Shown here: in pieces, positions 44,599-51,968 of the stretch | How positions within the stretch are numbered: position 1 is the stretch's first letter | How the letters are laid out: the number at the start of each line of letters is the position of its first letter | Assembly: GCA_964534315.1 (NCBI GenBank) | Contig: CAZHOV010000005.1 | Location: 10,875 to 74,874, forward strand | Direction: 5' to 3' | DNA from: CAZHOV01 sp964534315 | Lineage (GTDB): Bacteria > Bacteroidota > Bacteroidia > Chitinophagales > Saprospiraceae | DNA length: 64,000 nt | Program-made: the position numbers and the translations under genes | The notes under the pieces: model-generated | Database searches by the model: none | What the model was told of the DNA's origin: nothing | Seen by the model: only the letters and a program-made list of their open reading frames with translations

Positions 44599-45828
44599 AT
44601 GAATTTCAATCCTGTCGTGTTGGCTATTCCGATGTATTTTATTTTGATCATTGGGGAGTTGATTTTTGAGCAAGTAACCAAAAAGCTTACGTACCGGGTG
44701 AATGACGCGGTAACGAATATAAGCCTGGGTATTTTAAGCCAGGTAAGCGGGGTATTTTTGAAGTTGCTTTCTATCGGAGTTTACATCGTCATTTATGAAA
44801 AAATAGCCTTTTTCAACATCGAACCCACCTGGGCCAGTTTTGTTGCTTTAATCATTTTACAAGATCTCTGCTATTATTGGAGTCATCGCATGAGCCATGA
44901 AATTAGCCTTTTTTGGGGCGGGCATGTGGTACATCACCAGAGTGAAGACTTTAATCTCTCGGTAGCCCTGCGGCAGAGTTCTACCAGCACCTTGTGGAGT
45001 TTCATGTTCTACCTTCCGCTTGCTTTTCTTGGGTTTGACCCGATGCAATTTGTAATCGTCAATGGGATTAACTTGCTGTATCAGTTTTGGATTCATACCG
45101 AGCACATCAATAAACTGGGGTGGTTAGAGTATATTTTTAACACCCCTTCTCATCACCGGGTGCATCATGGCAGAGACCCGAAGTATATTGATAAGAACTA
45201 TGCGGGTATGCTTATTATCTGGGATCGGATGTTTGGCACCTTTAAGGAAGAGGAGGAGCGTCCGGTATACGGGATCACAAAGCCATTAAAAAGTTGGAAT
45301 CCGGTGTATGCCAATTTCTCGCACTATATCGATCTGTTTAAAGCGGTAAAAAAGTCTAGGTCAGTAAAAGATGCTATGGGCATTTTATTTCAGAAGCCGG
45401 GTTGGATGCCCGAACACTTGGGCGGGTACCAAAAGCCTCATCAAGTAGAATCGGGGTATCAGAAATTTGACGTGCTTCCTGCCTTACCTGTAAATTTATA
45501 TATCATTTTTCAATTTGTGGTATTGATAGGGTTAACGGCCTTATTTTTATTCAACCTGGATAAGATGCCTGTTTTTTTTAAAGCGGGTTATGCCGTTTGG
45601 ATTGTGGCCAGTACGTTGATCTTTGGATGGTTATTCGAGATGAAAACAACAGGATTTTACCTGGAAATCGCCCGGTTATTGATGATCCCGGTATTGTTAT
45701 TTTTTATTATTAAGAATGGAGTAGTGGCGACATTTTGGCCATTAGTGATTGGAGTGGTAATTGTTCTGACTTCTCTTGGCATATTATATTTTTATGGTAG
45801 GAAATATCAGAGACGGGCAATATCTTAG
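44599..45828 (+). CDS. Fatty acid hydroxylase-superfamily membrane di-iron oxygenase, AGMO-like
   Basis: A 409-residue polytopic membrane protein with the full eight-histidine set of the sterol desaturase/fatty-acid hydroxylase superfamily: H96 and H100 (SHRMSHE), H109, H112 and H113 (GHVVHHQSED), H166 and H169 (HTEH), H185-H190 (HHRVHHGR). The wording around them (HHQSEDFNLSVALRQS, LLYQFWIHTE, NTPSHHRVHHGRD, DKNYAGMLIIWDRMFGTF) matches animal alkylglycerol monooxygenase (TMEM195) more closely than sterol desaturases. The C-terminal membrane helices also fit. It may oxidise ether lipids or other lipid chains. It may be cotranscribed with the Crp/Fnr gene (33-base gap). Confidence 0.85.
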   Translation: MNFNPVVLAIPMYFILIIGELIFEQVTKKLTYRVNDAVTNISLGILSQVSGVFLKLLSIGVYIVIYEKIAFFNIEPTWASFVALIILQDLCYYWSHRMSHEISLFWGGHVVHHQSEDFNLSVALRQSSTSTLWSFMFYLPLAFLGFDPMQFVIVNGINLLYQFWIHTEHINKLGWLEYIFNTPSHHRVHHGRDPKYIDKNYAGMLIIWDRMFGTFKEEEERPVYGITKPLKSWNPVYANFSHYIDLFKAVKKSRSVKDAMGILFQKPGWMPEHLGGYQKPHQVESGYQKFDVLPALPVNLYIIFQFVVLIGLTALFLFNLDKMPVFFKAGYAVWIVASTLIFGWLFEMKTTGFYLEIARLLMIPVLLFFIIKNGVVATFWPLVIGVVIVLTSLGILYFYGRKYQRRAIS

Positions 45829-45861
45829 GATGGTTTTTATAGTATATTTCAATTATTGAAA

Positions 45862-46431
45862 ATGATAGAACTAAAAAAAGCTATTTCTGATATGATAGCT
45901 ATATCTGATGAAGAGGCTACTAAATTCATAGGCTTCTGCTATCGAAAATCGTTTAAAAAAAAAGAGCTTTTAAGTGATGATGATCGATTCATTGATGAGG
46001 TCTATTTTATAGAAAAAGGTATCTTGAGAGTGAAAATTACAGATCTTGAAGGCCGCGAACATACCACACATTTTGCTTTGGAAAACCAATTCATTGCAGA
46101 TTATAATGCTTTTCTAACAAAAAAGAAGTCCCGATACCAGCTAGAAGCGATGGAAAATACAGATGTAATCGTTCTCCCGAGAGCGGCCATTGAGTGGGGG
46201 TATGCCAACCTGAAAGAGGGAGAGAAACTAGGCAGGCTCATCGCCGAGTATTATTTCCTGTATCTTGACAGCAGGATCCAACATTTGTATACCTTATCTC
46301 CTATTGAGCGATACCATTTGATGAGCCAAATCTTTCCGAATATTCATAACAGAGTTCCGCAACACATGATTGCTTCTTACCTGGGCATCACCCCCATACA
46401 TCTTAGCCGAATAAAAAAGACATCCCGGTAA
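45862..46431 (+). CDS. Crp/Fnr-family transcriptional regulator
   Basis: A 189-residue protein from the ATG at 45862 (a TTG two codons earlier is possible). The N-terminal cyclic-nucleotide-binding-like beta roll (FIEKGILRVKITDLEG, HFALENQFIADYNAFL) lacks the cAMP phosphate-binding RxS motif of Crp. A short C-terminal helix-turn-helix follows (HMIASYLGITPIHLSRIKK), typical of the many Bacteroidota Crp/Fnr-like activators with unknown ligands. No iron-sulfur Cys set is present. Its place between the AGMO-like and SDR genes suggests it controls them. Confidence 0.85.
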   Translation: MIELKKAISDMIAISDEEATKFIGFCYRKSFKKKELLSDDDRFIDEVYFIEKGILRVKITDLEGREHTTHFALENQFIADYNAFLTKKKSRYQLEAMENTDVIVLPRAAIEWGYANLKEGEKLGRLIAEYYFLYLDSRIQHLYTLSPIERYHLMSQIFPNIHNRVPQHMIASYLGITPIHLSRIKKTSR

Positions 46432-46492
46432 AATCTAAACATTTGTTATCGTTTTGAGGGTGAGGAACAGGACATATTTGCATAAAAAAGTT

Positions 46493-47305
46493 ATGCAATT
46501 AGGAAAAAGAACAATTGACCGTCTACACAACACCTATGGAAATTGGGTATTAATAACCAGGGCCACCTCCGGAATAGGGAGAGAAATGGCTCTTAGATTT
46601 GGAGAGGCTGGCTTCAACTTAATCATAACCGGAAGGCGAGAACATTTACTAAATGAAATAAGCACGTTGCTGTTCGACAAATACAATGTAGAAGTTGTAC
46701 CTATCCCGGGTGATTTATCTGTAGAGGCTAATGTCCGCCAATTGATGCAAGAAATTACACATTTAACTATTGGGGTTGCTGTTTTGAATGCCGGCTTTGG
46801 CAAATCGGGCAAGTTCATAAATGCCAATTTAGACCAGGAGCTGAATATGCTCGATTTAAACTGTAGAGCCCTGATGATACTAACTCATTATTTTGCCAAT
46901 AAAATGAAAGCGCAACCTCAAAGAGGAGCTATCGTTCTTTTGAGTTCGATGGTTGCCTTTCAGGGGGTACCCAATGCGGCACATTATGCGGCAACGAAGG
47001 CTTATGTGCAATCTTTAGGCGAAGCCCTGGCCCTCGAATTAAAAGAAGAAGGGGTTGATATCTTATGTGCTGCTCCGGGGCCGGTAGAAAGTGGATTTTC
47101 AGAAAGAGCCAATATGAAGATGAACCGTTCTTTGAAGCCAGATGATGTAGGAGTCCCAATCATCAACGCCATTGGAAAACGGACAACCTTATTGCCCGGA
47201 TTTTTAACGAAATTGTTGGTTTATAATTTGAGAATGGTGCCGAGGTGGGCTAAAGTGCGCATCATGGGAAAGGTGATGAAGGGGTTTACGAAGCATCAGG
47301 GATAG
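46493..47305 (+). CDS. Short-chain dehydrogenase/reductase with altered glycine motif
   Basis: A 270-residue SDR from the ATG at 46493; a TTG 13 codons earlier would give 283 residues. The dinucleotide motif reads ITRATSGIG, where the first invariant Gly of TGxxxGIG is Arg (AGG). The NAG motif (LNAGFG), the catalytic Ser (LLSSMVAF) and the YxxxK pair (YAATKAYVQ) are intact. The order matches the DltE/YqjQ-like classical SDRs of about 270 residues that act on lipid or ketoacyl substrates. The Arg could weaken NAD(P) binding or be a sequence error. It ends 7 bases from the convergent rpoN stop. Confidence 0.82.
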   Translation: MQLGKRTIDRLHNTYGNWVLITRATSGIGREMALRFGEAGFNLIITGRREHLLNEISTLLFDKYNVEVVPIPGDLSVEANVRQLMQEITHLTIGVAVLNAGFGKSGKFINANLDQELNMLDLNCRALMILTHYFANKMKAQPQRGAIVLLSSMVAFQGVPNAAHYAATKAYVQSLGEALALELKEEGVDILCAAPGPVESGFSERANMKMNRSLKPDDVGVPIINAIGKRTTLLPGFLTKLLVYNLRMVPRWAKVRIMGKVMKGFTKHQG

Positions 47306-47312
47306 TAAATAC

Positions 47313-48833
47313 CTACAACTCCTTCCGCAACCTCGCCACGGGGATATTCAATTGCTCCCGGTATTTGGCTACGGTACGGCGGGCGATGTTGTAGCCTTTG
47401 TCGCGCAATTGGTTTTTGAGCTTTTCATCTGAAAGGGGTTTCTTTTTGTTTTCGTTCTCCACGATATCGGAAAGGATCTTTTTTACTTCCAGGGTAGAGA
47501 CCTCCTCGCCGTCTTTTGTTTGGATCGACTCGGAGAAAAAATCTTTTAGCCGTTTAGTACCGAATTCAGTTTGCACAAATTTACTGTTGGCCACCCTCGA
47601 AACGGTAGAGATATCTAACCCTGTAATATCAGCAATGTCCTTTAAGATCATCGGGCGAAGTTTCATAGAGTCACCGGTAAGAAAGAAGTCATATTGATAT
47701 TGGAGAATGGCATACATCGTTTTATACATCGTCTGTTGACGTTGCCTGATCGCATCGATAAACCATTTTGCGGAATCGATCTTTTGCTTGATAAACATGA
47801 CCGCTTCGCGATCTTTTTTATTAGGGCGCTTACCGCTATGTGATGCCTTAAAGGATTTGAGCATATCTTTGTATTGCTCATTGATTTTCAGGTCCGGAGC
47901 ATTTCGGGTATTGAGGGTCAAGTCCAACTCGCCATCGCGATTATAGATGATAAAATCAGGCACCACATAATTGGTGCTCCTGCTACTCCCTGTAGAGTAT
48001 CCGCTGGCAGGTTTGGGGTTGAGCTTAAGGATCTCGTCGATAATACACTTGAGTTCCTGCTCGTCGATACCCAAAGATCGTTGAAGCTTAGAATAGTGCT
48101 TTTTAGAAAATTCATCAAAATACTTATCGATAATCTTTACAGCTAATTGGATATTTCGGATATCCTCATCATCGAGCTGTCCATCGCTATCCACCAATTT
48201 CGCCTTTAATTGTATCAGAAGACACTCCTGAAGATCTCTGGCTCCTATTCCGGGAGGATCGAATTTCTGGATTTTCTTTAACAGTTCATAGACTTCTTCC
48301 TCATTAGTCGATACATTTTGAGCAAAAGCCAGGTCATCTATGATCGCCTCGGGGGCTCTTCTGAGGTAGCCGTCGTCATCTATACTTCCGATAATTTGTT
48401 CGGCTACGACTTCAAGTCGTTCCTCTCCGAGTTTCAGCAAACCTAATTGTTCGAGCAGATATTCGTGAAAGGTATGTTCTACCGGCATGGGTACCGATTT
48501 GTCTTCCTCGTCCGCACCATAAAGATTTGCTTTGTATTTATAGCTAGAGGGATCATCTTCCATATATTCTTCGAGGTAGTCATCTAACTCGAACGTATCT
48601 TCCCGTTCGGGTTCATCTGAAGCCGTCTCCTCATTTCCGGGTGCATCCGAGGCATCGTTACCGAGCAGCCGGTCTTCATCGTGGTCGCCTTCCTCCAGAG
48701 CTGGGTTTGCCTCTAGTTCCTCTTTAATCCGTTGATCCAGCGTAGCAGTAGGTATCTGCAACAGTTTCATTAACTGAATCTGTTGGGGAGATAACTTCTG
48801 CAGCATTTTCTGGCTCAGGTTCTGCCGTAACAT
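47313..48833 (-). CDS. rpoN: RNA polymerase sigma-54 factor
   Basis: A 506-residue protein. Region I at the N-terminus (LSQKMLQKLSPQQIQLMKLLQIP, EELEANPALEE) binds activators. An acidic region II follows (DEPEREDTFELDDYLEEYMEDD), then the core-binding domain, an HTH (DIADITGLDISTVSRVANSK) and the diagnostic RpoN box ARRTVAKYRE near the C-terminus, which contacts the -24 promoter element. Sigma-54 needs an AAA+ activator; none is encoded in this window. Length and motifs are complete. The start is preceded by a CTTGAGT heptamer array. Confidence 0.95.
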   Translation of the reverse strand: MLRQNLSQKMLQKLSPQQIQLMKLLQIPTATLDQRIKEELEANPALEEGDHDEDRLLGNDASDAPGNEETASDEPEREDTFELDDYLEEYMEDDPSSYKYKANLYGADEEDKSVPMPVEHTFHEYLLEQLGLLKLGEERLEVVAEQIIGSIDDDGYLRRAPEAIIDDLAFAQNVSTNEEEVYELLKKIQKFDPPGIGARDLQECLLIQLKAKLVDSDGQLDDEDIRNIQLAVKIIDKYFDEFSKKHYSKLQRSLGIDEQELKCIIDEILKLNPKPASGYSTGSSRSTNYVVPDFIIYNRDGELDLTLNTRNAPDLKINEQYKDMLKSFKASHSGKRPNKKDREAVMFIKQKIDSAKWFIDAIRQRQQTMYKTMYAILQYQYDFFLTGDSMKLRPMILKDIADITGLDISTVSRVANSKFVQTEFGTKRLKDFFSESIQTKDGEEVSTLEVKKILSDIVENENKKKPLSDEKLKNQLRDKGYNIARRTVAKYREQLNIPVARLRKEL

Positions 48834-48843
48834 ATTTTTTTGT

Positions 48844-48867
48844 CTTGAGTCTTGAGTCTTGAGTCTT
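48844..48867. repeat. CTTGAGT heptamer array upstream of rpoN
   Basis: Three exact copies of CTTGAGT plus CTT, ten bases upstream of the rpoN start codon. The same words (TATTGAGTCTTGAG) recur just upstream of rnfB near 58124-58155. Confidence 0.85.
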
Positions 48868-49007
48868 CTTTAGCTATGTAATATTCGCAAAATAACTATT
48901 TTTTGATGAGATATATTAAAAAAAAGCCCACTATTTTACAAAAAACATGCCAGAATCTTTGATTATAAGCGATGACAGGAGTAAACGTATAGTTCACATT
49001 ATTCAAT

Positions 49008-49015
49008 TATCTTTG
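49008..49015 (+). promoter_or_regulatory. -7 promoter element (TATCTTTG) of the redoxin gene
   Basis: A perfect TAnnTTTG match, 47 bases before the start codon, leaving a leader of about 40 bases. The -33 region is not convincing. Confidence 0.5.
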
Positions 49016-49061
49016 GTGATGCCATTTCTTAATAGTAACGATCTTACAACTAACGTGATAA

Positions 49062-49526
49062 ATGACTTCCTTAGCGCTACAACAACCACTGCCCGATTGG
49101 TCAATCGAAGCTATTGCCGCCCCTACGCCTCCTCCGGTAGTTGGCGATTTTTCAGGTAAGCCATTGGTGGTCTTGATTTTTAGCATAGGCTGCCCGGGGT
49201 GTCTGGGCAGAGCCATTCCTTTTGCGAACCGCCTGGTATATGAACTGGGCGATAAACTGAATGTCATTGGCATACATTCTATTTTCGAAGGAGCCAATTA
49301 TTCAGACGAAGAATTACTACAGATAAAAGAAGACCTTTACATCCGCTTTCCTTTCTACCGGGATCAAAACTACAATACCACTTTTAAAAGATATGGTGCC
49401 GGCGGCACGCCCCATTGGATCGTAACGGATAAAGCGGGCAACGTTGTCTATTCCATATTTGGCTCCGATCCCAATAATGCATTGTTGAAGCTGGATTTGA
49501 AGATTGCGGAGCTGCTGGAGACTTGA
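49062..49526 (+). CDS. Thioredoxin-fold redoxin (AhpC/TSA-TlpA-like)
   Basis: A 154-residue protein without signal peptide. A thioredoxin-like fold is indicated by the strand VVLIFSIGCPGCLGRAIPF, which carries a CPGC active-site-like motif, by the cis-Pro turn GGTPHWIVTDKAGNVVY, and by the usual AhpC/TSA start (LPDWSIEAI). It probably works as a cytoplasmic thiol oxidoreductase or peroxiredoxin-like enzyme. The motif position fits TlpA/ResA-like redoxins better than 1-Cys peroxiredoxins. Its own promoter lies upstream. The stop codon is followed directly by repeat-like sequence. Confidence 0.82.
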   Translation: MTSLALQQPLPDWSIEAIAAPTPPPVVGDFSGKPLVVLIFSIGCPGCLGRAIPFANRLVYELGDKLNVIGIHSIFEGANYSDEELLQIKEDLYIRFPFYRDQNYNTTFKRYGAGGTPHWIVTDKAGNVVYSIFGSDPNNALLKLDLKIAELLET

Positions 49527-49655
49527 GGGATCAAGTCGTCACGTAGTCCAGTAGAGGGTGTTTCAAAACACTATTCGTGTTTCGACACACCAAACTTTCT
49601 TCTTTGGGAGGGCTGTTTTTTCTAAAAAAACTGTTCACCGTTCACCGCTTACTGT

Positions 49656-50177
49656 TCACTCTAATAACACAAACCCCGCCCAATAATACGGATTATCAAA
49701 CCGATCCCGCATTGCCAACTGTGTTTTGCGGAATGCTTCCGGAATGCTCATTTCTTCTTCCAGCCAATGTTGATAAAAGGCAAGCATAAAATCTTTCGTT
49801 TCCTGGTCCGGGACTTTCCAAAGGCTCATGATTAAGTAGTTGGCTCCGGCTATCTTGAAAGCACGTTGGAGGCCATATACGCCCTCGTTCCTCCGGATGT
49901 CTCCTAAGCCTGTTTCGCAGGCAGAAAGTACAACCAATTTGGTATTGGATAAATCCATCTGACTGATTTCATAGGCGGTGAGCACCCCGTCTTCCATATT
50001 TGGACGAAGCGGTTTACCGGTTTTCCAGGCATGGTTTCCTCCTGCGAGGATGAGTCCGGAGCGCATCAAAGGATTATCAGATTGAAGAAAAACAGGGTCT
50101 TCATCAGAAAAAATTGACCGGCGTTTTCTCTTCTGGGGGTCGGGGAAAAAGAAACCGTGGGTGGCAATGTGCAACAC
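49656..50177 (-). pseudogene. CHAT protease domain, C-terminal fragment of a split TPR-CHAT gene
   Basis: The frame holds the C-terminal half of a CHAT (caspase-like) domain: the catalytic His in DVLHIATHGFFFPDP, the catalytic Cys in VVLSACETGLGD, then GVYGLQRAFKIAGAN, IMSLWKVPDQETKDFM, and the usual ending NPYYWAGFVLLE. The reading frame continues upstream past the nominal start (EEYFKTLGDQQASPDV) and collides with the TPR frame near 50210. The N-terminal half of the CHAT domain is missing. It is therefore a remnant rather than a free-standing protease. Confidence 0.75.
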
Positions 50178-50208
50178 ATCAGGTGAGGCCTGTTGATCGC
50201 CAAGTGTT

Positions 50209-51411
50209 TTAAAATACTCTTCCGTAGCGAGCCTTCCCTTTTTTATATTGGAAGATAACTGCTTTTTCGTAATCTCCGGTGTTTGTATATAGAATAGCCA
50301 GATTTCTTAAGCTTTTAACAAAATATGGATTTTCCTGGGAAAGTGTTCTTTCCCGTATTTTTATGGTTTCCAGGAAATACGATTCTGCTTTTTTGTATTC
50401 TTTTAATCCTGAATACAACCCTCCTATGTTTTCCAGGCAATGTGAATAAAGCACATGTTCCTCTCCTAAGGATTTTCCCCAAATGTTCTTCACTTGGGAT
50501 AGAGTTTGTTCTGCTTTTTCATATTCCCTCATGTTCAAATAGAGATTTCCCAGGTTGTTTAGGTTGTGAGCAATGTGCGGATGTTCTTCTCCAAGGGTTT
50601 TTACCCCTATTTTATAAGCTTCAAGAAAGAACTCTTCAGCCTTTTTGTATTGGAGTAACCATTGGTAGGTTGTGCCTAAATTAGTGAGGTTTCCTATGTA
50701 ATCGATATGTTCCGTACCTACTGTCTCTTCCCGAATAAATTTTGTTTCTAGGTAAATGGATTTTGCCTTCTCAAATTGCCCCATGTCTAAATATAAAGCC
50801 CCTAAATTCCCCAAACTACTGGCGTAGGATGGATGTTTCTCACCATAAGTGTTTTTATAGATGGAAATCGCTTCCAGAGAAAGAAGTTCCGCTTTGTCTA
50901 GTTGGCCCATTAGGTAGTAAAGCGTTCCTAAGTTATAAAGGGCTCCTGCATAATCAGGGTGATGACTTCCGAATACTTTTTTCTGGATTTCTACAGCCTC
51001 AAGGCTCATTGCTTCCGCTTCTTCAAACTGTCCTCTTCCCCTGTAAATTGCTGACAAATGTAGTAAGCATATAGCATAATTAGGATGTTCTTTCCCTAAT
51101 ACTTCCCCTTGTATATCTTTTGCTTCCGAAAACCATTTTTCTGCATTTGGCGTATCACCTTGTTTATGAAAGACATACCCTCGTCTAAAACAACAACTAC
51201 CATAAGCCACAGATACTCTCCCATCTTTTTCTAGCGCTAATTTTTGTGCCGATTCCATAGCTTCATGTGCTAGATCAAATTTGCTTTCTTTAGCAAGGGC
51301 CTTGGCAATATGGATTAAGCTATCCACCTGGCGGTAAGCCGTCGAATCCACCTCCTGCCCCATCAAAAAAGCAGGTAAGAGAAAAAATAAGAATGGTAGA
51401 AAATATTTCAT
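50209..51411 (-). pseudogene. TPR N-terminal part of a split TPR-CHAT gene
   Basis: A 400-residue frame with a signal peptide (FLPFLFFLLPAFLMGQ) and about eight tetratricopeptide repeats of the 42-residue kinesin-light-chain type (DYAGALYNLGTLYYLMGQLDKAE, SLGNLGALYLDMGQFEKAK). In Bacteroidota such proteins normally run on through a linker to a CHAT domain, about 900-1000 residues in all. Here the frame ends abruptly after YKKGKA, and the CHAT frame resumes about 30 bases on, shifted. About 250-300 residues seem to be lost. It could still be secreted as a TPR-only protein. Confidence 0.75.
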
Positions 51412-51498
51412 GGAAATACTTTTAAAAAGTGAGGATATTTATTGTGAAGTTATAAAAAAAGCTCTTTTATTTTTTTAAATTCTAAAATCCCTAATCTC

Positions 51499-51870
51499 AT
51501 GCCTCCCTACTTCAAAATCGACTTTCTCGACCACGTCGCCATCCGCGCTAAAGATATCGAACAATCTGCTCAATGGTACGAATCCATCCTGGGTCTAAAA
51601 CGTGTACAACCCAAAGAATGGAAACCCTGGCCAATCTTTATGCTAGCCGGAAATAGTGGCGTTGCTATTTTTCCGGAAAAAGAAGGTCATGTGAAGAAAG
51701 TAGATCATTTTGCTTTTCGAGTATCCCAACCTTCTTATGAGGCTGCCAAAGAACATCTGAAGGCAAAAGGGATTGATTTTCAAGAACAAGATCATATCTA
51801 TTTTGATTCCATTTACTTCAAAGATCCGGATGCACATATGGTGGAATTGACGGTGGAGAAGAAGTTTTGA
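51499..51870 (+). CDS. VOC (glyoxalase/bleomycin-resistance) family protein
   Basis: A 123-residue single-domain protein with the paired beta-alpha-beta-beta-beta folds of the vicinal-oxygen-chelate superfamily: DHVAIRAKDIEQSAQWYESILGL, VAIFPEK, VDHFAFRVSQPSYEAAKEHLKAKGI, FKDPDAHMVELT. Probable metal ligands are the His of DHVAIR, His of DHFAFRV and Glu of VELT. Substrate unknown. It is followed by a very strong terminator. Confidence 0.85.
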   Translation: MPPYFKIDFLDHVAIRAKDIEQSAQWYESILGLKRVQPKEWKPWPIFMLAGNSGVAIFPEKEGHVKKVDHFAFRVSQPSYEAAKEHLKAKGIDFQEQDHIYFDSIYFKDPDAHMVELTVEKKF

Positions 51871-51879
51871 TTAAGGCTT

Positions 51880-51940
51880 GAATTTTTACGATGGACCGTA
51901 AAAATTAGCGCTAATATTTACGGTCCATCGTATTTTTTAT
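51880..51940 (+). terminator. Strong terminator with nested palindrome
   Basis: A perfect 16-bp stem (51887-51902 with 51917-51932) encloses a second palindrome, TTAGC/GCTAA. On the plus strand it is followed by a six-T run. It separates the VOC gene from the cyclase gene. Confidence 0.88.
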
Positions 51941-51968
51941 TGTAATTTAAGCTCCAAATCACCTTAAA

